Positions 42,752 to 52,173 are shown, numbered from the stretch's first letter. The stretch: 64,000 nucleotides of DNA from Pseudomonas fluorescens Q2-87 (GCF_000281895.1 NZ_CM001558.1:3538556-3602555); one strand, 5' to 3'. Made by a program: numbers and translations. Notes: generated by a model not told the origin, from the letters alone.

Positions 42752-43654
42752 ATGAACTTCAAACAAGTCGAAGCCTTTCGCGCGGTCATGTTGAGTGGCT
42801 CGATGACCGCCGCAGCCGAGTCCCTGCATACCTCCCAACCCAACATCAGCCGATTGATCGCCCAACTGGAGCGTAACGCCGGCTTCAAGCTGTTCGAGCG
42901 GGTCGCTGGACGCCTGCTTCCTACCGATGAAGGGGCCGCGTTGTTCGCCGATGTCGAACGGGCCTTCATCGGCCTGCACAGCCTTGAGAAATCGGCACAG
43001 AACATCCGGCGCGCCGGCACGGGGCGCTTGCGTATCGCCGCGGTCCCGTCGCTGTCACTGACCGTGTTGCCCCGCGTGATCCAGCGCTTTCGCCAGGAGA
43101 ACCCGGACGTCGCGATCTCGCTGCATACCAACGACTCCCCCATGGTCGCCCATTGGGCCGCCTCGCAATTTTGCGATCTGGGACTGGTGTCGTACGTGGG
43201 TGAGGACATGCCGGGGGTGACGACCCAGTTGATTTGCGATGTGCCGGGAGTCTGTGTATTTCCCAAGGGCCATCGACTGAGCGCACTGGCGTCCATCGGA
43301 CCGGAAGACCTCAAAGGCGAGGAATTCATTTCGCTGTCCCAGAATGACGGCTCGCGGACCCGAGTCGACCGGGCATTCCCCGAAGACCGAGGCCATCGCA
43401 AGCTGAACCTGGAAACGCCTTACGCCGCCACCATTTGTTCACTGGTAGGACTTGGGCTGGGCGTGAGCATCGTCAGTCCGATCGTGGCGCTGGAATACCT
43501 GCACACCGGTATCGAAACCCGCCCCTTTCGTCCACAGATACGCTTCCCGACTTACCTGCTACTTCCGGCAGACAGGCCGCAAAGCCTGCTGACACAACGG
43601 TTCGGGCAATTGATCCATGAAATGCTCACCGCCGTCGCGAAGGACTGGCAGTGA
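42752..43654 (+). CDS. LysR-family regulator of the lyase operon (OccR/NocR-like)
   Basis: A 300-residue LysR protein. HTH: SGSMTAAAESLHTSQPNISRLIAQLE (in part) within residues 5-60. Its opening MNFKQVEAFRAVMLSGSMTA closely resembles OccR/NocR, the opine-responsive regulators of Agrobacterium. It is divergent from the binding protein-permease-lyase operon. It is more than half identical by eye to the LysR encoded at 52174, so both probably sense related ligands. The ATG at 42752 is chosen although its ribosome-binding site is weak. Confidence 0.88.
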   Translation: MNFKQVEAFRAVMLSGSMTAAAESLHTSQPNISRLIAQLERNAGFKLFERVAGRLLPTDEGAALFADVERAFIGLHSLEKSAQNIRRAGTGRLRIAAVPSLSLTVLPRVIQRFRQENPDVAISLHTNDSPMVAHWAASQFCDLGLVSYVGEDMPGVTTQLICDVPGVCVFPKGHRLSALASIGPEDLKGEEFISLSQNDGSRTRVDRAFPEDRGHRKLNLETPYAATICSLVGLGLGVSIVSPIVALEYLHTGIETRPFRPQIRFPTYLLLPADRPQSLLTQRFGQLIHEMLTAVAKDWQ

Positions 43655-43675
43655 GCAGCAAGGCGCCGCTGGCGA

Positions 43676-44029
43676 TCAACCCGCGGCGATGACGGTGATT
43701 TCCACCAACAGGTCCGGGGCCGCAAGACGCGATTCAACGGTGGCGCGCGCCGGTGCATGGCCTTCCGGGGCCCAGGCGTCCCACACCTCGTTCATACCGG
43801 CGAAATGGGCCTGGATATCCGACAGCCAGACCTGGGCACTGAGAATGCGAGTCTTGTCCAGACCGGCCTGGGCCAGGTAGTTGTCGATTTTTGCCAGCAC
43901 CTGGGCGGTCTGGCCCTTGATGTCCTGCGTCCGGTCAGCGGCCGTCTGGCCGCCGAGAAAGGTGAAGCCATTGCATTGAACGACGCGGCTCATGCGTTGA
44001 TTGGTTTCGATCCGGGTGATGTCCAGCAT
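43676..44029 (-). CDS. RidA-family imine deaminase
   Basis: A 117-residue YjgF/YER057c/UK114 protein. The segment PARATVESRLAAPDLLVEITVIA holds the Arg expected to bind the substrate carboxylate and the final strand typical of the family (in part). It lies 27 bases after an amino-acid oxidase subunit gene and closes the nine-gene operon. RidA proteins hydrolyse reactive imines or enamines to keto acids and ammonia, which is just what a flavin amine oxidase releases. Confidence 0.88.
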   Translation of the reverse strand: MLDITRIETNQRMSRVVQCNGFTFLGGQTAADRTQDIKGQTAQVLAKIDNYLAQAGLDKTRILSAQVWLSDIQAHFAGMNEVWDAWAPEGHAPARATVESRLAAPDLLVEITVIAAG

Positions 44030-44056
44030 GTGAACTCCTTAGTGTTGCAACAGGGT

Positions 44057-45217
44057 TTAGGTGGGTTGGCCATTTGAAGCCGTCACAGTGGCGGTGACTT
44101 CGAAACGGTCGATGGCGAAGGGTTCCAGGGAGATGTCCGAATGCTCGCCCAAAATAAGCTGGGCCAGGCGTTTACCGGTGCCAGGGCCCATCTGAAAGCC
44201 GCTGCCACAAAATCCAAATGAGTAGCTGAGGTTGCTGGCCTTGCGACTGGCCCCTATCACCGGTAGGTCATCGGCGGTAAAGGCTTCAACGCCGGCCCAG
44301 ACGCGGTTGACGCCCAAGTGTCGCAAATGGGGGAACAAGTCGGTGACCGTGCGCGCGCTGCTGCCCAGACGCGTCATGTCGACTTCGCCATGGCGCGAGA
44401 GAAAATCCAACGACCCGATCAGCTTGCCACCAATCACGACGGTGCCGTTGGCGAACTGCTTGAAGGACAAGGCCCTTGTCGTGGCGCCCAACACCGGGGC
44501 ACAGAACGGTGCGACCCGATGGGTGACCATCAACATCAGGCCTTCGGGATGGGCCGGGACCGGCTCGCCAACCTGCGCCGCCAGCTCGGCGGCCCAGGCG
44601 CCTGCCGTCACCACCAGATGTTCCGCGCTGAAACAGCCGCCAGGTGTGTGCACTTGCCATCCAGAGCCGGTTTGTTCGATGCGCTGGGCCGGGGTGTTCT
44701 CGTGGATCCGTACACCACGTCTCTGCGCAGCCAGGCGAAACGCGGTGACCGTCTTGTAAGGCACCGCGTAGCCATCGTCCTCGACCCAGATACCGCCCGT
44801 CACATGCCGGGAAATGCTCGGCACTTTCTCGAACACCTGGTGCTGGTCGATCAGCACTTCGTGGGTGAAACCCAACGCCTGGAGGTGCTCGACACGGAGC
44901 CGGCACTCCAGTAGCTCCGCCGCGCTCTCCGCCAGCTTGAGCTGCCCGCTGGGAACAAAACCGCCGTCGCCGCCCAAGCTGTTCTCAAGATCATGCCAAA
45001 GCTGCCGCGAGGCCAGGGCCAACGGAATTTCCGCTGTGTGGCGCCCCAGGGTACGCACCCCTCCGGCGTTCACGCCAGAGGCGTGGCGGCCGCAATACTC
45101 CGCTTCCAGCACCGTCACCCTGACGCCAGCTTGCGCGAGGAATAACGCAGTGCTCAGGCCATGGATGCCGCCGCCAATCACCAGCACATCCGCCACGCGC
45201 CCACTCGCCTCACTCAC
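44057..45217 (-). CDS. FAD-dependent amino acid oxidase beta subunit (HcnC/OoxB/SoxB-like), copy 2
   Basis: A 386-residue DadA/SoxB-type flavoprotein with an N-terminal FAD motif (VLVIGGGIHGLSTALFLAQAG, residues ~11-31, partial) and C-terminal RVWAGVEAFTADDLPVIG and GFGCGSGFQMGPGTG-like segments (read as SFGFCGSGFQMGPG). It catalyses oxidation of a secondary or primary amine in a carboxylic acid. It overlaps the alpha subunit gene by 8 bases. A second, different beta-like subunit is encoded upstream (46926-48068), so the complex could have two beta types or the operon two substrates. Confidence 0.85.
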   Translation of the reverse strand: MSEASGRVADVLVIGGGIHGLSTALFLAQAGVRVTVLEAEYCGRHASGVNAGGVRTLGRHTAEIPLALASRQLWHDLENSLGGDGGFVPSGQLKLAESAAELLECRLRVEHLQALGFTHEVLIDQHQVFEKVPSISRHVTGGIWVEDDGYAVPYKTVTAFRLAAQRRGVRIHENTPAQRIEQTGSGWQVHTPGGCFSAEHLVVTAGAWAAELAAQVGEPVPAHPEGLMLMVTHRVAPFCAPVLGATTRALSFKQFANGTVVIGGKLIGSLDFLSRHGEVDMTRLGSSARTVTDLFPHLRHLGVNRVWAGVEAFTADDLPVIGASRKASNLSYSFGFCGSGFQMGPGTGKRLAQLILGEHSDISLEPFAIDRFEVTATVTASNGQPT

Positions 45218-46586
45218 CGGCCAACTCCCCCAAGGTGATGGGCTTTATCGGCGGTCGAATTCGGTAATACCCGACTTCGGCCGCCGACACCCCCCGGGCC
45301 TTGGCGATGACTTCGGTGACCGTCAGGCCGCACATGCGCCCCTGGCACGGTCCCATGCCACAACGGCCAAAGGCCTTGGCCTGGTTCGGGCCCGCGCAGC
45401 CCAGGGCGACGAAGCCGCGCAGCTCACCTGCCGTCACTTCCTCGCAACGGCAGACCATCACCTCGTCGGCTGGAATACGGTTTTGTTCCTTTGGTTGATA
45501 CAGCGCATCGAGGAAGGGCCGGATCCGCAGATTGGCTTCAAGTTGCAGGCGCAACTTTCGAGCCTGTTCATTACGATCAGCAGCGCTGATCGCCTTGAGC
45601 CGCGCGGCAATTCCCAGCGCCGTCAGTTGCCCCTGCAACGCCGCCGCCTGCGCCCCGCCGATGCCCGCACCGTCGCCCGCGACATAGACCCCCGGCACAT
45701 CCAGTTCTCCCCATGGATCGCTGACCGGAGTGAAACACAGCTGCTGCGGGTCCCATTCATGGCGGGCGCGCAACGCCTGGCTGAACTGGATGTTCGGCAC
45801 CACGCCCTGATGCAACAGCACGCAGCGCGTGGCGATGCGTTGCGCCTTGCCCGAAACGTTGAATGTCAGGGCCTGCGCCGCCTGCTCGCCTTCGATTGCC
45901 AAGTCTTCGGCACCGCTGTGGTGAGCAATACCGGCAGCACGCAAGCTGCGCATCAACTCCAACCCCTTGCGCAGGTACGGCCAGGCCCGCAAGGCAGCAA
46001 ACAGGGGGCGACGGGCGCGCCAGTAGTCTTCTGGCCGCGTGGTGTCGACCAGGGCCTTGATCGTTACACCCGCCCGCAGGTACTGCCAGCCGAGCAGGTA
46101 CAACAGCGGGCCGCAGCCGGCCAAGACCACCGGCTCGCTCGGTGCCAGGCCTGAGCTTTTCAACAGGATCTGCGCGGCGCCGACACTCATCACGCCGGGC
46201 AAGGTCCAACCAGGAATCGGAAACGGTCGTTCCATGGCACCGGTGGCCAACAGCACGGCCTTGGCATCCAGCGTATACAGGCGGCCTTCACGCAGATAAC
46301 TGACCTGGCGCTCCCGGGTCACTTGCCACACCGATGCACCTTTCTCATAACGCACGCTCGAAGCGGCCAGGGCCTGGACCCATTCATTGCCCTGGGCATA
46401 ATCGGGCCCCAGCAAAGCCCGCCGTGACAGAGGTGCCAGGCTGATGCCTCGATAGATCTGCCCACCCGGGCTCCCCTGCTCATCCAGCAACACCACCTGC
46501 AAGCCCAACCCGGCCAACCGCGTCGCCGCAGCCATGCCGGCCGCGCCCGCGCCAATCACCACGACCTCGACGCTTTCAGGGTTCAT
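45210..46586 (-). CDS. NAD(P)/FAD-binding oxidase alpha subunit (HcnB/OoxA-like)
   Basis: A 458-residue flavoprotein: FAD motif VIGAGAAGMAAA (10-21), second dinucleotide motif VVLAGCGPLLYLLGWQ, and a C-terminal [2Fe-2S] BFD-like domain with Cys379, Cys381 (VCRCEE) and Cys414, Cys419 (GPCQGRMC). This is the layout of HcnB, OoxA and the alpha subunit of D-hydroxyproline dehydrogenase. It passes electrons from the beta subunit towards the respiratory chain. It overlaps the genes on both sides by 4 and 8 bases. Confidence 0.88.
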   Translation of the reverse strand: MNPESVEVVVIGAGAAGMAAATRLAGLGLQVVLLDEQGSPGGQIYRGISLAPLSRRALLGPDYAQGNEWVQALAASSVRYEKGASVWQVTRERQVSYLREGRLYTLDAKAVLLATGAMERPFPIPGWTLPGVMSVGAAQILLKSSGLAPSEPVVLAGCGPLLYLLGWQYLRAGVTIKALVDTTRPEDYWRARRPLFAALRAWPYLRKGLELMRSLRAAGIAHHSGAEDLAIEGEQAAQALTFNVSGKAQRIATRCVLLHQGVVPNIQFSQALRARHEWDPQQLCFTPVSDPWGELDVPGVYVAGDGAGIGGAQAAALQGQLTALGIAARLKAISAADRNEQARKLRLQLEANLRIRPFLDALYQPKEQNRIPADEVMVCRCEEVTAGELRGFVALGCAGPNQAKAFGRCGMGPCQGRMCGLTVTEVIAKARGVSAAEVGYYRIRPPIKPITLGELAGE

Positions 46587-46936
46587 GACTGCACCTCCAC
46601 GGCCTGGACATTCATCGTTCGATAGATCAGATCCCGTGCGCCCTCCTGGGAATGGATGCGCATGCCGTCAGCCACTTCGATCAGGCAGCTTTGGCGGTTA
46701 GGGACGCCATCGATCTCGACCAGGCATTCGAAGCACACGCCCATCATGCAGTACGGCGCTCGAGGCGACTCACTGACCGGGGTGGCGCGAAAGCGATCGA
46801 TGCCAGACATCAGCAAGGCAGCGGCGACGCTCATGCCGGCGGGCACGTTCAGCGGTTGATCGTTGAACGTCAGGCTCACCGTCCGCGTCGCCCTGACCTC
46901 ACTGGTGATCGGTTGAAACAGCGGATCAGTGCGCAT
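46583..46936 (-). CDS. [2Fe-2S] ferredoxin-like oxidase gamma subunit (HcnA-like)
   Basis: A 117-residue protein with Cys63-x4-Cys68-x2-Cys71-x12-Cys84 (YCMMGVCFECLVEIDG...SCL), the plant-type [2Fe-2S] pattern of HcnA and SoxA N-terminal domains. It forms the third subunit type of the membrane-associated oxidase. It overlaps its neighbours by 4 and 11 bases. Confidence 0.88.
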   Translation of the reverse strand: MRTDPLFQPITSEVRATRTVSLTFNDQPLNVPAGMSVAAALLMSGIDRFRATPVSESPRAPYCMMGVCFECLVEIDGVPNRQSCLIEVADGMRIHSQEGARDLIYRTMNVQAVEVQS

Positions 46937-48068
46937 GTGAAAACACCTTGTCGGTTAGAAAACGATCTCCGGAAAACACTCCCAGCTCATCAGGCGGCGG
47001 CCCGCCCATGATCCACGGCGCGATGCGCAGGGCATGGGCGGCCGCCAAGGTCACGCCGCTGTGACAGGTGACCACGAAGGCCCCCGGGTGCGCGCTTGAT
47101 TGCTGGTAAATGGGCAATCCGTCCGGGCTCATCACCCGCAATGCGCCCCAGGCCCGGACCAGCCCCACGTCCCGCAGCAAGGGAAAGGTCGTGACACCGC
47201 GCTTGGCGATGGCGGCCAACACCTCGGTGGACGTGCCGTCATCAAAGCCCACCTCCTCCATGGAATCGCCAAGCTGTACGGTGCCTTCATCGGTCTGGCG
47301 CACGTTGAGCGTCGGATAGTGAAGAAATGGCCGGATCCGCTCGCTGATCAACACTTGTCCGCGGTTGGGCGCTACCGGTGCATACAGGCCCACCTGCCGG
47401 GCCAGCGCCGCGTTGCCCAGGCCGGCGGCCAGGACGATCCTTGGCGCGACGAAGCAGCGTTGGCCGGCTCTCACCCGAAACTCGCCGGCGGCGCAATCAA
47501 TGCGCTCGACCTGCACGCCACCCAGCAATCGCACGCCTTTGGCCTGGGCCGAGGCGTGCAAGGCCCGAAGCAATTTCAGTGGATTGACGTGGCCGTCCTG
47601 AGGCGTATAGCTGGCACCGACCACCGCTGGGCCGATCAATGGCAAGCGGGCTTTCAGTTCGGCGGCGTCCAGCATTTCGAACGGATAATCCCCCAGCGCA
47701 TCCCGCAAGGTTTGCAGCCGCGACTGACGCTCCAACAGTTCTTCGTCGTTGAAGCACATATGGAAGCCACCCGGTTGCCTGAGCTGGACATCGATACCGC
47801 TGTCGGCCATCAGCGCCTGGGCAAGCGCCGGCCAGCGAGTGGCCGAAGACCGAGTCCAGCGCGAGTAATCCGGGAGGTCATGGCCCTTGCCCTGGACCCA
47901 GACCAGGCCGAAATTGCCCCGAGAGGCACGAAACGCATCATCGCCCTGATCGAGCACCTGGATGTCGACACCGTTGCGTGCCAAGCCATAGGCCACCGCC
48001 ATGCCCACCAGCCCGCCGCCGATAACGATCACTTGCGACTGCACGGGATTGTGCCTGTCCTGGCTCAT
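46926..48068 (-). CDS. FAD-dependent amino acid oxidase beta subunit (HcnC-like), copy 1
   Basis: A 380-residue DadA/HcnC-type flavoprotein with the FAD motif VIVIGGGLVGMAVAYGLARNG (about 13-33, partial) and C-terminal RAWGALRVMSPDGLPIY and VTCHSGVTLAAAHAL. It differs clearly from the other beta-like subunit in this operon (44057-45217), which lacks the RGNFGLVWVQGKG stretch seen here near residue 50. It overlaps the permease gene by 4 bases and the gamma subunit gene by 11. Confidence 0.85.
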   Translation of the reverse strand: MSQDRHNPVQSQVIVIGGGLVGMAVAYGLARNGVDIQVLDQGDDAFRASRGNFGLVWVQGKGHDLPDYSRWTRSSATRWPALAQALMADSGIDVQLRQPGGFHMCFNDEELLERQSRLQTLRDALGDYPFEMLDAAELKARLPLIGPAVVGASYTPQDGHVNPLKLLRALHASAQAKGVRLLGGVQVERIDCAAGEFRVRAGQRCFVAPRIVLAAGLGNAALARQVGLYAPVAPNRGQVLISERIRPFLHYPTLNVRQTDEGTVQLGDSMEEVGFDDGTSTEVLAAIAKRGVTTFPLLRDVGLVRAWGALRVMSPDGLPIYQQSSAHPGAFVVTCHSGVTLAAAHALRIAPWIMGGPPPDELGVFSGDRFLTDKVFSHAH

Positions 48069-48862
48069 TTACTTTCTCCGATCAATACCCGATCCAGCCC
48101 GACCATGCGGTCGAGCACCAGCATCAACAACAGGGTTCCAATGATCAGCACCGTGGAAACCGCAGTGATCAACGGATCAATGGTCTGGGAGATCTGGTTG
48201 TACATGGCCACCGGCAACGTCGTGGTGCCTGGCGTGGCGACGAATACGGTCATGGTCAGCTCATCGAAGCTCTGGATGAACGCCAACATCCAGCCGCCCA
48301 TCACCCCTGTGCGGATACGCGGCAGCACCACCCGATAAAAAGCGCTCCAGCGCCGTGCGCCGAGTGACAGGGCTGCTTGTTCGATGTCGCGCTCCAGGCC
48401 GATGGTCGAAGCCAGCGTCAGCCGCAAGGCATAGGGCAACACCACAATCACGTGGGTGATGCTCAGCGCCCAGAACGATCCGCCAATCTGTGCCATGGAG
48501 AAAAACCGCAGGAATGCGATGCCCAACACCACGGAAGGAATCATCAGCGGCGACAGCAGAAAACCCGTCAGCGTGCTGCGCCCGGCGAACTCGTAGCGGC
48601 TGATCGCCAATGCCGCCGGGACCGCCAGCAGCGTCGCGACAGTGGCTGAAAACAGGCCCAGCTTCAACGACAGGAAGAATGCGTCGAGCATTTCCTGGTT
48701 CTCAAGCAGCGCCCGGAACCAGCGCAACGACAAGCCGTCGGTGGGCAACGACAGGTAGCCCTTATCGGTAAAGGCGATCGCCATCACCACCACCAGCGGC
48801 GCGACGATGAAAGTGATGAACAGCAGGTGGTACAGCAGCGAGAAAAATCCGTTCTTGTGCAT
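48065..48862 (-). CDS. PotC-like ABC permease
   Basis: A 265-residue permease with six membrane segments and the EAA loop (DIEQAALSLGARRWSAFYRVVLPRI, in part). It belongs to the spermidine/putrescine-opine (POPT) class. The stop overlaps the following oxidase gene by 4 bases and it begins 6 bases after the other permease gene ends. Confidence 0.9.
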   Translation of the reverse strand: MHKNGFFSLLYHLLFITFIVAPLVVVMAIAFTDKGYLSLPTDGLSLRWFRALLENQEMLDAFFLSLKLGLFSATVATLLAVPAALAISRYEFAGRSTLTGFLLSPLMIPSVVLGIAFLRFFSMAQIGGSFWALSITHVIVVLPYALRLTLASTIGLERDIEQAALSLGARRWSAFYRVVLPRIRTGVMGGWMLAFIQSFDELTMTVFVATPGTTTLPVAMYNQISQTIDPLITAVSTVLIIGTLLLMLVLDRMVGLDRVLIGESK

Positions 48863-48868
48863 GGCCGG

Positions 48869-49741
48869 CTACTCGAAGACTTGCTTGAAACGACGTTCGG
48901 CCAGCTTGCTGCAACCCAGGATGATGATCAGGTTGGCAACCAGCAGGAGCATCGCAATGGCGGCGCCGAGGGGCCAGTTGAGGGTGCCGAGAAATTCGTC
49001 GTAGGCCGCAGTCGCCACCACTTTCAGACGTCGACCGCCGATGATCGCCGGGGTGGCGAAGGCGGACGCCGCCAGGGCGAAGACAATGATCGAACCAGAA
49101 AGGATGCCGGGCATGATTTGCGGCAGGATGATCCGACGGAACACCGTCAGCCGCGAGGCCCCAAGGGACAATCCGGCCCACTCCACCTGCAGGTCCAGGC
49201 GCTGCAAGGTGGCCCACACGGCAATCACCATGAACGGCACCAGCACATGGGTCAGCGCGATGATTACGCCCAGTTGGGTGAATAACATCTTCACCGGCTG
49301 GTCAGTGATGCCCAGCGCCTGCAAGGCATCATTGATCAGGCCGTTGTTGCCCAGCAGGATCGCCCAGCCGAGCGTGCGCACCACCACCGAAATCAGCAGC
49401 GGCCCCAACACCACCAGCAGGAACAACGAGCGCCAGCGCGGCGCCATGCGCGCAATGATGATGGTTTCCGGCACCCCCAACAGCACGCAAAGAACTGTCA
49501 CGGCCAGCGCCAGGCCACCGGTGCGCAAAAAGATGTCGTGGAAGTAACCGTCCTTGAACACCTCAAGGTAATTGCCAAGGCTGTAGGCCGGCAACACGCC
49601 CTCGGTATCGCTGAACAGGTTGAGCGAGAGCACTGCCGTCAGCAGCAGCGGCACCAGCAGCAACGCGATGAACACCAGTAACGCCGGACCGCTGAGCAAC
49701 CAGGGCGCGGCACCGACATGCTCGGCATCATACCTGGCCAT
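48869..49741 (-). CDS. PotB-like ABC permease
   Basis: A 290-residue permease with six membrane segments and the EAA loop EWAGLSLGASRLTVFRRIIL (in part). It overlaps the ATPase gene by 14 bases. With the PotC-like partner it forms the channel of the importer. Confidence 0.9.
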   Translation of the reverse strand: MARYDAEHVGAAPWLLSGPALLVFIALLLVPLLLTAVLSLNLFSDTEGVLPAYSLGNYLEVFKDGYFHDIFLRTGGLALAVTVLCVLLGVPETIIIARMAPRWRSLFLLVVLGPLLISVVVRTLGWAILLGNNGLINDALQALGITDQPVKMLFTQLGVIIALTHVLVPFMVIAVWATLQRLDLQVEWAGLSLGASRLTVFRRIILPQIMPGILSGSIIVFALAASAFATPAIIGGRRLKVVATAAYDEFLGTLNWPLGAAIAMLLLVANLIIILGCSKLAERRFKQVFE

Positions 49742-50801
49742 GGGCAGCCTCCCGATCTAGCAGGCGAAGGTCATCGTCTGACCAGTCCAGGCCGATTTCA
49801 TGGCCTTCATCGGGCGGCGGAGTGCCCAGGTTCGGCTGGGTCATGTGCACCATGCCCAAGTGGGTTTCCACCGCGATCAACCAAAGATTGCCAAGGAATA
49901 CGCGCAAGCGGATGCGCCCGTTCAAACGGCCGCTGCCGCTCTCCGTCAGGCGAATCTTTTCCGGTCGGATGTAGACATTGACTTCATTGCCCAGCGCCCG
50001 GTCTTCATGGGGGACATGCAGCAGCGTGTCCTTGACCTGCACGTTGCAACACCGTTCGTTGCGAGCCTGTACGGCACCAGCGAAAGCATTGGTCTTGCCC
50101 AGGAACGCCGACGCAAAAGGTGAATGCGGGCGCTCGTAGGCTTCATACGGGGTGTCGATCTGCACGATCCGACCTTTTTGCATCACGGCGATGCGATCGC
50201 TCATGGTCATGGCTTCGACCTGATCGTGGGTCACCAGAATGGTAGTGATGCCCAGGTCACGCTGAATCGCCCGCAATTCGATGTGCATCTCCTCGCGCAG
50301 CTTGGCGTCGAGGTTGGACATGGGCTCGTCGAGCAACAGCAGGTTCGGGCGAATGGCCAGGGCCCGGGCAATGGCGACCCGCTGCCGTTGGCCGCCAGAC
50401 AACGCCTTGGGGTAACGCTCGCCGAGGCCGTCGAGGCGCACCAGCGCCAGTGCCTCGTCGATGCGCTGGCGGCGTTCGGCCTTGGGTACGCCACGCATTT
50501 CCAGGCCAAAGCTGATGTTCTGCGCGACGCTCATGTGGGGAAATAACGCGTAACTCTGGAAGACGATCCCCAGCCCCCGCTGCTCAGGCCGTACATGGGT
50601 GATGTCGCGGCCATCCAGAACGATGCGCCCCTGTGTGGGCTGAACGAAACCGGCGATGGATTGCAGCGTGGTGGTTTTGCCGCACCCGGAGGGTCCGAGC
50701 AAAGCGATGAACTCACCATGCTGCACCTCCAGGTCCAAGCCGTCGATGGCTTTGAAACTGCCATAGGTCTTGACGAGGCCTTCAAGCGTAAGAAATGCCA
50801 T
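49728..50801 (-). CDS. PotA-like ABC ATPase
   Basis: A 357-residue ATPase: Walker [10 protein letters not shown] (36-44), signature [15 protein letters not shown], Walker [16 protein letters not shown]-loop VTHDQVEA, and a C-terminal TOBE regulatory domain (about 275-345). Members of this class import polyamines, opines (mannopine, agropine) and other amines. It follows the binding-protein gene by 67 bases. Confidence 0.92.
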   Translation of the reverse strand: MAFLTLEGLVKTYGSFKAIDGLDLEVQHGEFIALLGPSGCGKTTTLQSIAGFVQPTQGRIVLDGRDITHVRPEQRGLGIVFQSYALFPHMSVAQNISFGLEMRGVPKAERRQRIDEALALVRLDGLGERYPKALSGGQRQRVAIARALAIRPNLLLLDEPMSNLDAKLREEMHIELRAIQRDLGITTILVTHDQVEAMTMSDRIAVMQKGRIVQIDTPYEAYERPHSPFASAFLGKTNAFAGAVQARNERCCNVQVKDTLLHVPHEDRALGNEVNVYIRPEKIRLTESGSGRLNGRIRLRVFLGNLWLIAVETHLGMVHMTQPNLGTPPPDEGHEIGLDWSDDDLRLLDREAAHGQV

Positions 50802-50868
50802 TGGCTTGCCACGCAGGCCGGGCCTGCGCCTCCAGAAAGGTTTCGGGAAGGATCGGAGCCCGTGGACG

Positions 50869-51948
50869 CTAGCGTTCGACCGTGCGGTTCCAGCGCGTCG
50901 TCCACTCGCTACGCTGCTGGTTGATCGTGTCCCAATCGACCTTGATCAAGGCATTGACCTTCTCCGGGCCGTAGGGCATGCGCGCGGCGACATCCGGCTC
51001 AAGACTGACGGTTTTGTTGACCGGTGCGAAACCGTTTTCCCGCGCCTGGATTTCCTGCACTTGCGGCGACAGCACATATTGGATGAATTGCTGGGACAGC
51101 TCAGGCTGCGCGTTGGGCGTGATGCCACAGGCGGCGATCTGCAGGGCGATGCCGCCCTCTTTGGGGTAGATGAACTTGAGTGGGAAGCCGGTGCTCTGCA
51201 ACGCCATTGCACGACCGCTGCCATACACGGCCATGACCACGTCACCGTTCTGCATCATGCCGTCCATTTCACCTGGCGCCGAGACCCAGGCCAGGACATT
51301 GGGACCGATTTCGTCCTTCAGCGCCTTGAAGCCGGGATCGATATTCTTTTCGCCACCACCGCGCAAACGAGCCATCTGCACCAGCGTATGCAAGCCATAG
51401 GTGTTGGTCACGGGCGGCATGCCCAGCAATTGCTTGTAACGTGTATCGGTGAGGTCTTCCCAGGAATCGGGCGGGGCCCAGCCACGCTTCTTGAAGGCCT
51501 CTTCGTTGTAGCCGATACCGGTGGCGACTACGCCGATCCCGGTCGCTTCAGGGCTGATTCGCGCGAGCGGATAGAGGTCTTGATAGACCGGCGCATCGCT
51601 GAGTTTTGCACACAGTCCCATTTGCAACGCCTGGTACATCGGCCCATCGTCCATCATGGCCACGTTGATTTGCTGGCGACCTTTCTGGGCCTGCAATTTG
51701 GCCAGGGTTTCCGTCGAGTTGCCTGCGACGTAGATCACTTTGACGTTGTGCTGCTTCTCGAAGGCCGGAATAACCTTGGTCTTGTACATCTGCTCGGTTG
51801 ATCCGCCCACACCCGCGACATACAGCGTCGGCTCGGCGAAAACGGCGCCGCTACTGCCCAGCCCCAAGAGGGTCACGGTGACAGCAGTGGCAATGCGGGC
51901 CAGGGGACTGAACGGCGGTATTGCTGAGGTCGAGTTAGGGCTATTCAC
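50869..51948 (-). CDS. PotD/opine-type periplasmic binding protein
   Basis: A 359-residue binding protein. Signal peptide within residues 15-38 (AVFA cleavage), then PTLYVAGVGGSTEQMYKTKV and VAGNSTETLAKLQAQ, AWVSAPGEMDGMMQNGDVVMAVYGSG, as in POPT-class binders. It is the first gene of the nine-gene operon and is divergent from a LysR gene (225 bp). Its ligand should be the substrate, or precursor of the substrate, of the oxidase. Confidence 0.9.
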   Translation of the reverse strand: MNSPNSTSAIPPFSPLARIATAVTVTLLGLGSSGAVFAEPTLYVAGVGGSTEQMYKTKVIPAFEKQHNVKVIYVAGNSTETLAKLQAQKGRQQINVAMMDDGPMYQALQMGLCAKLSDAPVYQDLYPLARISPEATGIGVVATGIGYNEEAFKKRGWAPPDSWEDLTDTRYKQLLGMPPVTNTYGLHTLVQMARLRGGGEKNIDPGFKALKDEIGPNVLAWVSAPGEMDGMMQNGDVVMAVYGSGRAMALQSTGFPLKFIYPKEGGIALQIAACGITPNAQPELSQQFIQYVLSPQVQEIQARENGFAPVNKTVSLEPDVAARMPYGPEKVNALIKVDWDTINQQRSEWTTRWNRTVER

Positions 51949-52150
51949 AGACTATCTCCGAAGTGCGTGGGGGCAGATCGAACAATGCGTCAGTTGCTTC
52001 GGCGTCAATCGAAGCCATGCAGCACGCTGCATGTTGTCGGCGAATACCTCGCGCCGATGGCGCATCTTCAGGTGCGCTATGGGGTTGCTGATTGGGAGTA
52101 TTGCGATGCACCATCCATATGGTCAAATCAGAATATCCCGGTTAACTATT

Positions 52151-52163
52151 CATATTTGATATG
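52151..52163. promoter_or_regulatory. CATAT-TTG-ATATG palindrome before LysR gene
   Basis: CATATTTGATATG is a perfect palindrome (around a TTG centre) 10 bases before the LysR start. Upstream of the sister LysR at 42752 the same elements ATTCATA and TTGATATG occur, with a longer gap. It may be an autoregulatory site or overlap the promoter. Confidence 0.35.
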
Positions 52164-52173
52164 AAGGGCAAGC

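Noticed and set aside
44814..48338. Long plus-strand frames (446 and 412 codons) opposite the oxidase subunit genes
   Set aside because: Antisense to well-conserved HcnA/B/C-like genes with overlapping starts and stops; no domain signatures.
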